Source of the DNA: Chitinophaga cymbidii
GTDB lineage: Bacteria; Bacteroidota; Bacteroidia; Chitinophagales; Chitinophagaceae
Direction of reading: 5' to 3'
Assembly (NCBI RefSeq): GCF_007992715.1
Contig: NZ_BKAU01000001.1
Coordinates: 496,001-560,000, forward strand
Length of the DNA stretch: 64,000 nucleotides
This document shows positions 53,471 through 62,386 of this stretch, one piece after another. The notes beneath the pieces are model-generated. The model was given only the letters and a program-made list of their open reading frames with translations, was not told the DNA's origin and searched no databases. Numbering within the stretch: position 1 is the first letter of the stretch; each line of letters starts with the position of its first letter. Both the position numbers and the translations under genes were made by a program.

Positions 53471-55504
53471 CTAAAATCTCCAGATGCCGTAGATGAACAG
53501 CCGCTGCTGCGGTTCCTTGAAGTATTGTATCAAACGTACGCCCAGTGAAGGTCCGGCGCGCACCATGCCGAGGTTTACATCGGCAAACAGGCCGCCGTCC
53601 CATGAAACGAAGCTGTCGCTCCTGCCCTTCTCGATGTTCTCAAACCGTTGCGGGGTCCTTGTATCCGGTATAGGCATGGCAGTTACCACCTTTCTTTCTT
53701 CTACTTTTTCAGATACGAGCACGTTGGCGATCATGCCCGCGCCAACACCTACCCAGCTTTTCAGGTTATACCGGAAGTGCAGCGGCACCACGTCTACATT
53801 CAGGCGGCTCGCCCGTTCATATAACGCTCTCGACTGTATGATATATTTCCCTGCGCCGATGGCGGTATCCCGCTGATCGCGCGTGGTGGATACCAAAGTT
53901 TCGCGGCGTTGGGGCACGCTGAGGTACAGCTCCGCCTGGAAGTAAGGTTTGTAGGGTGCATATGCGGATATCGTTACGCCCACCGTGCCCGCGGGGAGGC
54001 CCAGCGGCAGCTCCGTCTTTGCGAATCCTTTTCCATATCCCACGATCAGCCCGGGTGACAGGCCCGGTTTAAAGCTGCCTTTCGAGCGGTTGGTGATGAC
54101 GGGTTCATTCTTGTCGAACACAATAGCGGCCTGGCTGCTGAAAGGCAGCTTCTTCAACTCTTTGCTGAACCGCACCTTGTATTTAATGAAGCCTTTGGTG
54201 GAATCGGGATCTTCCACGCCTTCCTGCTGCATGCCTTTGAGGTAGATGTTGTTGAAAACGAAAAAGATGCTGTCCTGCCGAACGATCGTATCCAGGCAAC
54301 TCTGGCGTTCGTATGCGGAGTCGCACATCACGCAGCGCGGCGAGTAATCCGTGATCTCAAGCGTTTGTCCGTTGAGCATGCCCGGTACGGCGATGCCGAT
54401 GGCTACCTTGCTGGCCGGGCCTTTGCCGGTGTTCTGGAACTGCACTTTGTAGTTCAGTTCGCGTTTCTTACCCACAAAGCGGTAGTTCATGCGGCGGTTC
54501 TTCAGCTGCATCCTGTTCGGATCGTGCGAGGCCACGATCTGCATTTCCAGATCATATTGCGCTAAGGGCATGAGCGGATCATCGGGGATGAACATGCCGC
54601 TGACGGTTACAACGGCGTTGGTGTCTTTGATCATCTCCGGCGTGGTTTCCAGCGTGAGGAAGAGAAATTTTTCTTCTCCGGCTTGCAGGCCTTCCACGCG
54701 CCAGGCGTGCTGCTCGCGGAACAGCGCTTTCTTTTCCGCCAGCAGGGCGGATACGGCCGTCTTTCGCAAGGGGTCTATCCAGGGTTGCGCGGAAGGCCCT
54801 GCAGGCGGGGAATACGGGTTTTCCGCCGAAGCGTAGAAGGGCGCCACGGCCAGGTCTTCCGCGAAAGCCCGGTTCAGCAGGTCTTCACCCGGCGCCATCG
54901 CCAGTGCGGAATCCGCTTTGAACTTCCGTTCGCCGTGATGGGCGCGCTCTTCCAGCAAAGCAAAGTTCTTCTGCGAAAACTGCCTTTCATTGTAAAACAA
55001 TAACAGCGACCCGCTGATGTTGCCGGCGCCACCGGGGTGGCGGTATCCGATGATGGTCACCATTTCCTCGCCGGGCTTCGGCATGCGGTTGATCTTCATC
55101 GCCAGCATGTCTGACGCGGCGAAAAAGGAAGAAGAAGGCGTGGTGGCCGCGTAGAGGGTCTTTTTTACTTTGATGCGGCGGGGCTTGCTTTTGGGCGCTT
55201 TGCCGTCGTCGTAATTATTAGTGGCGTACAAGCGGATGTCGTACGTGCCGGTGTCTTTATAATGATGTTCGGGCTGCGGGGCAAAGCTGAAAGTGCCGTC
55301 GCCAAACTCCCAGTAATGGGAATAAAATGCTTCGGGAGCGCCCGCGATCTGCCGCAGGGGGCGCAGTTCCGCCTTCAGCGTGGCTTTATTTTCCTCTTGC
55401 TCTATATTGATAACTGCAGGGATGGTATCGGGTGCGGGACGCTGTTGCGCCACGGCCTGGAAGCTGATCATCCACAAACAACCTGCCCATATTTTTCTCA
55501 ACAT
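53471..55504 (-). CDS. PKD-domain envelope protein
   Basis: The 677-residue protein starts at the ATG at 55504, directly before the signal peptide (MLRKIWAGCLWMISFQAVA). A PKD domain is at about 30-120 (SHYWEFGDGTF, HHYKDTGTYDIRLY). A middle region looks like a conserved-repeat or Ig-like segment (LNYKVQFQNTGKGPASKVAIGIAVP). The last 150 residues have barrel-like strands (VGVGAGMIANVLV, DVNLGMVRAGPSLGVRLIQYF) ending in WRF, suggesting an outer-membrane or surface location. It is first in the two-gene operon with the CHAT protein and may be its partner or substrate. Its function is otherwise unknown. Confidence 0.78.
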   Translation of the reverse strand: MLRKIWAGCLWMISFQAVAQQRPAPDTIPAVINIEQEENKATLKAELRPLRQIAGAPEAFYSHYWEFGDGTFSFAPQPEHHYKDTGTYDIRLYATNNYDDGKAPKSKPRRIKVKKTLYAATTPSSSFFAASDMLAMKINRMPKPGEEMVTIIGYRHPGGAGNISGSLLLFYNERQFSQKNFALLEERAHHGERKFKADSALAMAPGEDLLNRAFAEDLAVAPFYASAENPYSPPAGPSAQPWIDPLRKTAVSALLAEKKALFREQHAWRVEGLQAGEEKFLFLTLETTPEMIKDTNAVVTVSGMFIPDDPLMPLAQYDLEMQIVASHDPNRMQLKNRRMNYRFVGKKRELNYKVQFQNTGKGPASKVAIGIAVPGMLNGQTLEITDYSPRCVMCDSAYERQSCLDTIVRQDSIFFVFNNIYLKGMQQEGVEDPDSTKGFIKYKVRFSKELKKLPFSSQAAIVFDKNEPVITNRSKGSFKPGLSPGLIVGYGKGFAKTELPLGLPAGTVGVTISAYAPYKPYFQAELYLSVPQRRETLVSTTRDQRDTAIGAGKYIIQSRALYERASRLNVDVVPLHFRYNLKSWVGVGAGMIANVLVSEKVEERKVVTAMPIPDTRTPQRFENIEKGRSDSFVSWDGGLFADVNLGMVRAGPSLGVRLIQYFKEPQQRLFIYGIWRF

Positions 55505-55607
55505 AAAAAGGTATTTAGGATATATACCGTCAATATATATCTTTTTATAACAAGATGATAAACAAAGCGCTCCATTTGTTACCCCGGATTTTAATATCTT
55601 TAAACAT

Positions 55608-56189
55608 ATGTCCACCCACAACGTCCACGCAGACCAACATTACGTCCATGCCCTGCTGCAAAACGACACGCAGGCGGTGGCGGAGATCTACCGGCGGTTT
55701 GCCGGCAAGGTGAAATATTACATCCTGCAGAACAACGGTACGGCGGATGATGCAGCCGACATCTTCCAGGAATCCCTCGTGGATATTTACAACCAGGCGA
55801 AATATAAAGGGCTGCAGCTGACCTGTCCGTTTGAGCCGTTCCTGCTGATGGTTTGCAAGCGCAAGTGGCTCAACGAATTGAAGAAAAAAGGGCGGCAAGG
55901 GGTAACAAAAGACATCGACGGGCAATTTGATATAGGCGAAGACAGCTTCCGGGATGCGGAAAAAACCTGGGCCGACAATGAGAAGGCGCGCCTTTTCAAG
56001 ACCATGCTGGAGCAAATGGGAGAACGCTGCAAAGAGATCATCAAACTGTCGCTGACGGACAAGCCGCAGGAGGAGATCGCTGCGGCGCTGGGCGTGACGT
56101 ACGGGTATCTCCGCAAAAAGAAATCCGAATGCATGGCTTCGCTGGTGGCCGCTATTAAAGAAAACCTTTCAAAATGGGGACTGACATGA
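55608..56189 (+). CDS. ECF RNA polymerase sigma factor beside the CHAT locus
   Basis: The 193-residue factor has region 2 (VAEIYRRFAGKVKYYILQNNGTADDAADIFQESLVDIYNQA, where the DAADIFQE helix is diagnostic) and region 4 (MLEQMGERCKEIIKLSLTDKPQEEIAAALGVTYGYLRKKKSECM). Its stop overlaps the next start (ATGA), pairing it with a membrane-spanning TPR protein that looks like its anti-sigma factor. It is divergent from the PKD-CHAT operon, with 103 bp between start codons, so that operon is a likely target. Confidence 0.92.
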   Translation: MSTHNVHADQHYVHALLQNDTQAVAEIYRRFAGKVKYYILQNNGTADDAADIFQESLVDIYNQAKYKGLQLTCPFEPFLLMVCKRKWLNELKKKGRQGVTKDIDGQFDIGEDSFRDAEKTWADNEKARLFKTMLEQMGERCKEIIKLSLTDKPQEEIAAALGVTYGYLRKKKSECMASLVAAIKENLSKWGLT

Positions 56190-56908
56190 ACGACATCGAT
56201 TATGAACTGATAGAGCGCTATCTCTCCGGGGATATGTCCGCGGAAGCGAGGGCCGCATTCGAAACGCGGATGCTGGTGGAGCCCGCGCTGAAAGATGCGG
56301 TGCAGCATTATGCGGAAGTGCAGGATTCCCTGCGGCAGTCGCTGAAAGACGACCCGCAGCGCGAGCAGCTGAAGCAGACGCTGGAAAGCAACCGGCATGT
56401 TTTCCGCGAAGCAAAGCGCATTCCCCTGCGCCGGTATTACATCACGGCGGCTTCCATTGCCGCAGTGATAGCGGTAGTGCTGTTCTGGAGCCCCTGGCAG
56501 CAGGACGTATACCAGCAGTTCGGCGTACAGGAAATGGTATCACCCGCGGAGCGCGGCAATGCATCCGACAGCCTGCTGCAAAGCGCATCGGCGCATTTCA
56601 ACCATCACCGTTATGAGCAGGCGATCGATGATCTCAACAAAGTCATCGAACATCATCCGGAAGATGCATTCGCCATTTACTACCGCGGCCTGGCTTACCT
56701 CGAAAACAAACAAAGCGACTATGCGCGGGCGGACCTTGAGATGATCTACAACGGCGAGTCCGTCTTCAAATACGAAGCTGCTTTCTATATCGCCCTGAGC
56801 TATTTCAGGGAAGATAAAAAAGATCAATGCCGCAACTGGCTGGAAAAAATCCCGGCGGAAGCAGGAGATACGCATGAACGGGCGCAGCGCCTGGCGAAGG
56901 AATTGTAA
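56186..56908 (+). CDS. Anti-sigma-like membrane protein with periplasmic TPRs
   Basis: The 240-residue protein starts at the ATG at 56186, overlapping the sigma factor stop. The cytoplasmic N-terminus (MNDIDYELIERYLSGDMSAEARAAFETRM) resembles zinc-free anti-sigma domains. One span lies at about 85-101 (YITAASIAAVIAVVLFW). The periplasmic part holds TPR-like helices at about 130-235 (AHFNHHRYEQAIDDLNKVIEHHPEDAFAIYYRGLAYLE). No FecR domain is present, so it would not be switched by an STN receptor. I infer that it restrains the ECF factor and is released by a periplasmic event, perhaps involving the exported CHAT protein. Confidence 0.8.
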   Translation: MNDIDYELIERYLSGDMSAEARAAFETRMLVEPALKDAVQHYAEVQDSLRQSLKDDPQREQLKQTLESNRHVFREAKRIPLRRYYITAASIAAVIAVVLFWSPWQQDVYQQFGVQEMVSPAERGNASDSLLQSASAHFNHHRYEQAIDDLNKVIEHHPEDAFAIYYRGLAYLENKQSDYARADLEMIYNGESVFKYEAAFYIALSYFREDKKDQCRNWLEKIPAEAGDTHERAQRLAKEL

Positions 56909-56937
56909 AAAAAGATGCCGGCTCAGACGAGACCGGC
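56907..56937 (-). terminator. Terminator of the GH95 gene
   Basis: GCCGGCTC (56917-56924) pairs with GAG-CCGGC (56929-56937, one bulged A) around AGAC. Seven T follow on the minus strand, close to the stop of the convergent TPR gene. Confidence 0.6.
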
Positions 56938-56998
56938 CTTATCATATTCCACGTCTACAGTATATCCTGAATTAATGATGTACATGATCTGACCGCCT

Positions 56999-59482
56999 TC
57001 ATTCCGCAACAATTTCATACGTTCCTTTCGCTACGGCGATATTGTAATCATATACTTTTTTCAGGGGAAGCACGGGCAACCGGCTTTCATCCCTGATCAC
57101 GGCATTCACCGGATAGCCATAATCATGATACGGCTTCCCGGTCTTTCCCGCTCCGGCCGGCACTTTGATGCGCACCGGTATATTTGTCCGCACGATATCA
57201 CTTCCGCCATTATATAAAACGGAACGGATGACCGCTTTTGTAAGCCGGCCGTCCTTCCATGAAATATCCACTTCATACCCTCCTTTCGCTTTCAAGCCTT
57301 TTACGCTGCCTTCCGGCCACGCGGCGGGCAAGGCGGGCAGCAGGTGCAGTACGCCATCATGGCTTTGCAGCAGCATTTCCGTAATGCCGGAAGTAACGCC
57401 AAAGTTACCATCTATCTGGAAAGGCGGATGCGCGTCCAGCAAATTGGCGTAGGAACCGCCGCTGACGCCTTCCATGGTAGCGAGTAAGAGCTGCTTATTG
57501 AGCATCGTATAGGCATGATCGCCGTCTTCCAGCCGGGCCCACCAATTCACTTTCCATGCTTTGGACCAGCCTGTGCCGCCGTCCCCACGAAGTAACAAGC
57601 TTCGTTTAGCCGCCGCCGCGAGTGCGGGTTGCCGGCGCGGCGTGATGCTGTTGCCGGGGAACAATCCATATAAATGCGAAAGATGGCGGTGCTCATCCTT
57701 CGGATCGTCCCAATCTTCCGACCATTCCTGCAACTGACCGTATTGACCCGTCTTAAAAGGCTGCAGGTCTTTGAGCACAGCGGCCATCCGGTCGCGGAAG
57801 GCTTTGTCCTTTCCGAGAATATCCGCGGCGGTGATGGTGCGGTTCAGCAGATCGTGAATGATGGCGATGTCCATCGTGGCGGCGATGCTCACGGAACCGG
57901 TGCGTTTACCGTCCACCCGGAAATTGTTTTCGGGCGAGGTAGACGGGCTGGTCACCCATTTGCCCTGCGGGTTCTTTATCAGCCAGTCCAGCATAAATTC
58001 AGCGGCGCCTTTCATCAGCGGATACGCTGTATTAGCCAGGAATTGCCGGTTGCCGGTATAGGCATAATGTTCCCAAAGGTGGCGGCAGAGCCATGCTCCG
58101 CCCATCGGCCAGATGGCCCAGCGCGGGTTCCCTTGCGGATCGCGCCAGTCGAAGCCGCCCGCAGGCGTTGATACCGCCCAGATATCGGAATTATGATGCG
58201 CCGTCCAGCCCTTCATGCCATAGTTCACAGTGGCGGTGCGTTGTCCGTTGCGTGCCAGCTGATGGATGAACTGGAATAGCGGCGTGGCGCATTCGCCCAG
58301 GTTGGCCGTTTCCGCCGGCCAGTAATTCATTTCTGTATTGATGTTGATGGTATAGTTGGAGCCCCAGGGCGGCTGCATACTGTCGTTCCACAGGCCCTGC
58401 AGGTTCATGGCCGGCCCGCCTTTGCGCGATCCGGCTATCATGAGGTAGCGGCCATACTGGTACAGCAGCGTGATCAGCTGCGGATCGCGGTGGCCGCCTG
58501 CCAGTGTATATTCACGTAAACGTATATCCGTTGGCTTTAGTGCGGAGGAATCGGCGCCGAGGTCCAGCTGCACGCGGTTGAAAAGCGCGGCATGGTCTTG
58601 CTGATGCGCCTTTAAAAGGGCGTCGTAAGAGCCGGCGTTGGACAATGGCTGCAGGGCTTCCCGCGTTTCGTTGAACGGATGATGGAAGCTGGTGCCGATG
58701 GAAACGAGCAATACGGCTTCGGTGGCGCGGCTGATGTGCAGACCTTTTTCATCCGTACGGCTGCTGCCGTCTTTCAACCGGGCCTGTACATGCACTTCAT
58801 AGCGGACGCCTTTTGATCCGTCATATTCGATCTGCCGCGGGTCGTAGCTGCGATGGGGAACGTAAGAGGGACAGCGGCCGGACATGATCACATGCGAAGC
58901 ATCCCGCGACGCCACTTTGTTGGGCATCGGGTTGTTGAACTCCGCGTGAAACGACAGCCTTCCGGGCTGGCTGCTTTTCCAGCGGATCACCAGCAATTGC
59001 GCCGGGTAGCTGATGAAAGCTTCTCGCGTATATTCAACGCCGTTAGATATGTACTTCACTGTAGACATGGCGGTCCTGAGGTCAAGTGCTCTTTCGTATG
59101 ATTCAATGGAAGAAATAGTTGAGTCGTTCTTCAGCAACAGGCTCCCCAGTGTGAGATAACGGGCGGTATAAGGACCCATCATTTCCCTGCTGAGGGTATC
59201 TGCTTTCATATATTCACCGTTCCACAATGCTTCCCGTACCTGCGGCAGCACAGCTTTCGCGCCAGGGTTCGTTCCATCTGACGGGCCGCCGCTCCAGAGA
59301 AACGCTTCATTCAGTTGTAATTCTTCTTCCTGCAATTTCCCGAAAACCATCGCGCCGATCCGGCCATTCCCAAGGGGAAGCGCCTCATTCCAGTTCATTG
59401 CAGGCTGATGGTACCACAGTTTCAGTTGGGCAGATGCCGGTAATCCAGTGCTCCATATCAACAACAAAAATAGCGATCTCAT
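56999..59482 (-). CDS. Glycoside hydrolase family 95 (alpha-L-fucosidase/galactosidase type)
   Basis: The 827-residue exported enzyme (signal [18 protein letters not shown]) has the GH95 layout: an N-terminal beta domain ([28 protein letters not shown]), then an (alpha/alpha)6 barrel with [20 protein letters not shown], the [13 protein letters not shown] motif, [10 protein letters not shown] and [13 protein letters not shown], and a C-terminal beta domain. Family members remove alpha-L-fucose or alpha-L-galactose from glycans. It follows the GH144 gene on the same strand after 82 bp, but has a LacI-type palindrome 23 bp before its start, suggesting separate control. Confidence 0.94.
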   Translation of the reverse strand: MRSLFLLLIWSTGLPASAQLKLWYHQPAMNWNEALPLGNGRIGAMVFGKLQEEELQLNEAFLWSGGPSDGTNPGAKAVLPQVREALWNGEYMKADTLSREMMGPYTARYLTLGSLLLKNDSTISSIESYERALDLRTAMSTVKYISNGVEYTREAFISYPAQLLVIRWKSSQPGRLSFHAEFNNPMPNKVASRDASHVIMSGRCPSYVPHRSYDPRQIEYDGSKGVRYEVHVQARLKDGSSRTDEKGLHISRATEAVLLVSIGTSFHHPFNETREALQPLSNAGSYDALLKAHQQDHAALFNRVQLDLGADSSALKPTDIRLREYTLAGGHRDPQLITLLYQYGRYLMIAGSRKGGPAMNLQGLWNDSMQPPWGSNYTININTEMNYWPAETANLGECATPLFQFIHQLARNGQRTATVNYGMKGWTAHHNSDIWAVSTPAGGFDWRDPQGNPRWAIWPMGGAWLCRHLWEHYAYTGNRQFLANTAYPLMKGAAEFMLDWLIKNPQGKWVTSPSTSPENNFRVDGKRTGSVSIAATMDIAIIHDLLNRTITAADILGKDKAFRDRMAAVLKDLQPFKTGQYGQLQEWSEDWDDPKDEHRHLSHLYGLFPGNSITPRRQPALAAAAKRSLLLRGDGGTGWSKAWKVNWWARLEDGDHAYTMLNKQLLLATMEGVSGGSYANLLDAHPPFQIDGNFGVTSGITEMLLQSHDGVLHLLPALPAAWPEGSVKGLKAKGGYEVDISWKDGRLTKAVIRSVLYNGGSDIVRTNIPVRIKVPAGAGKTGKPYHDYGYPVNAVIRDESRLPVLPLKKVYDYNIAVAKGTYEIVAE

Positions 59483-59504
59483 AACGTGTAGCTATGCCAA
59501 GTTA

Positions 59505-59520
59505 TGCAATCGTTTGCATT
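59505..59520. promoter_or_regulatory. LacI-type operator before the GH95 gene
   Basis: ATGCAA (59505-59510) and TTGCAT (59515-59520) flank TCGT, giving the even-length palindrome with central CG that is typical of LacI-family sites. A -7-like TAACTTGG overlaps it on the minus strand (59505-59498). No LacI-family gene is in the window. Confidence 0.6.
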
Positions 59521-59564
59521 ATTTAACACATTTTTTTATCTTTTTTTTATACCGGATTAGCTTT

Positions 59565-60881
59565 TCAGGGGGCTTCCGCGGGGATGGCGGGACTGGTGAA
59601 CCCCAGCCGCTGCAACCCCTGCCGTATCTCCGGGCAGCTCATGAACAAGCGCCACAGCAGCCCGCTCCGGTAATTTTCGATCATCACCACGACCGGCCCC
59701 TGGTCGATGGCAAGGTACTGGTAGTCGAACCAGTTGTTCGTTTCAGAAAAGGCATCGTAAAAACCATATTCCCCCCAAAGCCGGTCCCCTACCGCATGAT
59801 AGAAATATTTCAGCGCCTGCATGGAGTACTCCGGCGTGTAGGGAAAAGAAGAAAGTGCAGCCGTGGGCGTTATAACACCGAGATCGTTCGTAGGGGAATG
59901 GGCGTTATAGAATTCGTGGTTGTCGCTGGCCGTCAGCCCCCAGCAATCTTCGCCATAGCCTTTGAAACCTTTGGGGTTGTTGATGCAATACTGGCGGTTG
60001 ATGAGGGTATGATTCCGGTTCTGCTCCCAGTAATCGGCGTAGCGGTCTTTCAGCCCGCGCGGGTCGAGGCCGAGAAAGGAGTAATGCGCGAAAAAGAGCG
60101 GCCCGCCGTAATCGAAGCCCAGCGGGAGTTTGATACCGAGATATTCCTTTCCGTTTAGGAAATGGTTGCTCACGGCCCAGCCCTGGTGGTATACTTTCGG
60201 GTTGATGGGAAAATTGGGGGAAGAGGCGGCGAGCACATAGGTGATGAGGCATTCGTTCCAGCCGCGGACCTGGTGGTTCATGCTCCAGCCGTTGTTCGGG
60301 GACCAGTGCCAGTAGAGGATGTCCTGCCCGTCCCGCGTATACCAGTTCCATTCCGCATCGTTCCACAGCCAGTTGATCTTGTTCCGCAGCTCCTGTTCTT
60401 TCGGATCATCTTTATCGAAATACTGCCGCACGCACAGCAGCCCCTGGAACATGAAAGCGGATTCCACGAGGTCGCCGCCATCGTCTTTACGGCTGAAGGG
60501 GATGGTTTTGCCGGTGGCGCCGTCCATCCAGTGCGGCCAGATGCCATGATAGTGATCGGCTTTCTGCAGGAAGTTCACGGTCTTCAGTAACCGCTCCAGT
60601 CCTTCCTCCCGCGTGATAAATCCGCGCTCTATCCCTACGAGAATGGCCATCACGCCAAAGCCCGAACCACCGATGGTCACCACCTCCGGCGTGGTGGTGC
60701 GTTCGGGTGCGAGTCCGGATACCGGGTGCGCGAATTTCCAGAAATAGTCAAACGTGCGCTGCTGCACGAGTGTTACCAGCGCGGAATCTCCCAGTTCCGG
60801 GCGGGGAGCTTTTTTCTTTTTCTGGGCGGCGGCCTGCTGCACGAGCGCCGCCAGGCAGATGACCAAAAGTATCTTTCTCAT
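59565..60881 (-). CDS. GH144-type endo-beta-1,2-glucanase
   Basis: The 438-residue exported protein (signal MRKILLVICLAALVQQAAA) matches the glucoamylase-like PF10091/GH144 family. Segments include QQRTFDYFWKFAHPVSGLAPERT, GGSGFGVMAILVGIERGFI, FSRKDDGGDLVESAFMFQGLL, WNECLITYVLAASSP and YGEDCWGLTASDNHEFY. GH144 members cleave beta-1,2-glucans, with characterised examples from Chitinophaga. Its start overlaps the SusD stop (TGATG), so the glucanase, SusD and SusC form one operon and beta-1,2-glucan is the likely target glycan. Some related proteins have other glucan specificities. Confidence 0.88.
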   Translation of the reverse strand: MRKILLVICLAALVQQAAAQKKKKAPRPELGDSALVTLVQQRTFDYFWKFAHPVSGLAPERTTTPEVVTIGGSGFGVMAILVGIERGFITREEGLERLLKTVNFLQKADHYHGIWPHWMDGATGKTIPFSRKDDGGDLVESAFMFQGLLCVRQYFDKDDPKEQELRNKINWLWNDAEWNWYTRDGQDILYWHWSPNNGWSMNHQVRGWNECLITYVLAASSPNFPINPKVYHQGWAVSNHFLNGKEYLGIKLPLGFDYGGPLFFAHYSFLGLDPRGLKDRYADYWEQNRNHTLINRQYCINNPKGFKGYGEDCWGLTASDNHEFYNAHSPTNDLGVITPTAALSSFPYTPEYSMQALKYFYHAVGDRLWGEYGFYDAFSETNNWFDYQYLAIDQGPVVVMIENYRSGLLWRLFMSCPEIRQGLQRLGFTSPAIPAEAP

Positions 60882-62374
60882 CAGTTATAGCCGGGGTTTT
60901 GTTTCAGTCGGTTATTACTCAAAAGTATCTGTTCCTGCGGAATGGGGAACAGCTCGTGCCTGCCATCCACAAAATTCTTTCCGTGCGCGCGCATCACCTG
61001 TCCCGCGCGGCCCTGGCGCACGAGATCCCAGAAGCGGTCATGCTCCATAGCCAGCTCCACCCTGCGTTCTTTCCATATCGCCATGCGCAGGTCTGCCTGT
61101 CCCGCCGCGGTGGTATTGGGAAGACCGGCGCGGCGGCGGACGATGTTCAGCTTCGCGATCGCCTCACCGGTATTGCCGAGTTCGTTGGCGGCTTCCGCAT
61201 AGATCAGCAATATTTCGCCGTAACGCAGGATGCGCAGGTTCTTCGGGGTGCGGTCCGGGTTGCCGCAGTAAGGCTCCTGCGTGCGGCTGTGATAGGCTTT
61301 GTAGTTGTAGCGGTCGTTCTCCACAGAGTCCCGCGAAGGTACTCTGAAGCCGTCCCACAGGAAGGTGCCGTTCGGTTGTATGGTGATGATGGTGGCGTCT
61401 TTTCTTTTATCACCGGGTTCATAAGCGGCCACGAGATCCGCCGAAGGATTGTTGAATCCGAAGCCGAAATCCGTCCACCCCATTTTCGCGCGGATGCCCT
61501 GTGAATTGGCGTATATCTGGATAGCGGCGTCGCAGGCGGCGTTGGTGCCGGTCTGCACTTCAAAGATCGATTCAATGGAGTTGGCGCCTTTTGTACGCCA
61601 GATATCGGCGTAGTTGGAGAGCGTATCATAGAGCCCGGAGTTGATCACTTCGCCGGAAAGGTCGAACGCCTGCTGCCAGTTTTTGCGGTACATGTACACC
61701 TTCGCCAGCATGCCCTGCGCCGCGCCTTTGGTGGCCCTTCCCACTGGTGTGGCGCCTTTCAGCGGCAGATGGTCTACGGCGAATTGCAGATCGCTGATGA
61801 TGAGCGCGTAAATATCGTCCGCGGAGGCGCGCGTCTGGATGCTGTCTGAATTGGCTTCTTCCGGCGCGGGCACTTTATCGATCTTCGGTACGCCGCCGAA
61901 AGTGCGTACGAGGTTGAAGTAGAAATAACCGCGCAGGAAGCGCACTTCGCCGATAAGCCTGTTCTTTTCCGTTTCTTCGAGCGGACTGAGCGGCAGCTTG
62001 TCCAGCGCCTGGTTGGCGCGGGCGATGGCCTGGTAATAGCCCGTCCAGAAATTCTGTACGTTCTGGTTGGAAGGGCCGTAGGTGAAGTTATCGATCTCCA
62101 GCGCGGGACCGTAATCCTGCGGCGTGCTGCCTTTGTCCGCGTCGTCGCTGACGATGCTGGTGATCACCACGAACTGCAGGCCATGCACATCCGGACCGAA
62201 ACCGCCGAGCCACATGATGTTGTAAACGCCGTTCACCAGGTCCACAGCCGCATTGGGGTTGGTGCGTATTTCTTCCTCGGTGACGCGGCCCTGCGGGGGC
62301 ACGTCCAGGAAGCCTCTGCCGCAACTGAAACTGATCAGCAGGAAAAAAGCGGGTATGATGACATATTTTTTCAT
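60881..62374 (-). CDS. SusD/RagB-family lipoprotein of the GH144 locus
   Basis: The 497-residue lipoprotein (lipobox SFSC, Cys18) has canonical RagB/SusD sequence: GFLDVPPQGRVTEEEI, IARANQALDKLPLSPLEETEKNRLIGEVRFLRGYFYFNLVRTFGGVPKID, and the C-terminal ILRYGEILLIYAEAANELGNTGEAIAKLNIVRRRAGLP with RRVELAMEHDRFWDLVRQG. It binds the target glycan at the surface for the SusC transporter encoded 12 bp upstream, and its stop overlaps the glucanase start. Confidence 0.96.
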   Translation of the reverse strand: MKKYVIIPAFFLLISFSCGRGFLDVPPQGRVTEEEIRTNPNAAVDLVNGVYNIMWLGGFGPDVHGLQFVVITSIVSDDADKGSTPQDYGPALEIDNFTYGPSNQNVQNFWTGYYQAIARANQALDKLPLSPLEETEKNRLIGEVRFLRGYFYFNLVRTFGGVPKIDKVPAPEEANSDSIQTRASADDIYALIISDLQFAVDHLPLKGATPVGRATKGAAQGMLAKVYMYRKNWQQAFDLSGEVINSGLYDTLSNYADIWRTKGANSIESIFEVQTGTNAACDAAIQIYANSQGIRAKMGWTDFGFGFNNPSADLVAAYEPGDKRKDATIITIQPNGTFLWDGFRVPSRDSVENDRYNYKAYHSRTQEPYCGNPDRTPKNLRILRYGEILLIYAEAANELGNTGEAIAKLNIVRRRAGLPNTTAAGQADLRMAIWKERRVELAMEHDRFWDLVRQGRAGQVMRAHGKNFVDGRHELFPIPQEQILLSNNRLKQNPGYN

Positions 62375-62386
62375 GATGAACGTGGT

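Noticed and set aside
50758-56908. A CRISPR-Cas type III-E (Craspase) origin for the CHAT locus
   Set aside because: There is no repeat array and no cas gene nearby, and the CHAT protein has a signal peptide and membrane anchor, unlike the cytoplasmic Craspase protease. Only the logic is compared.
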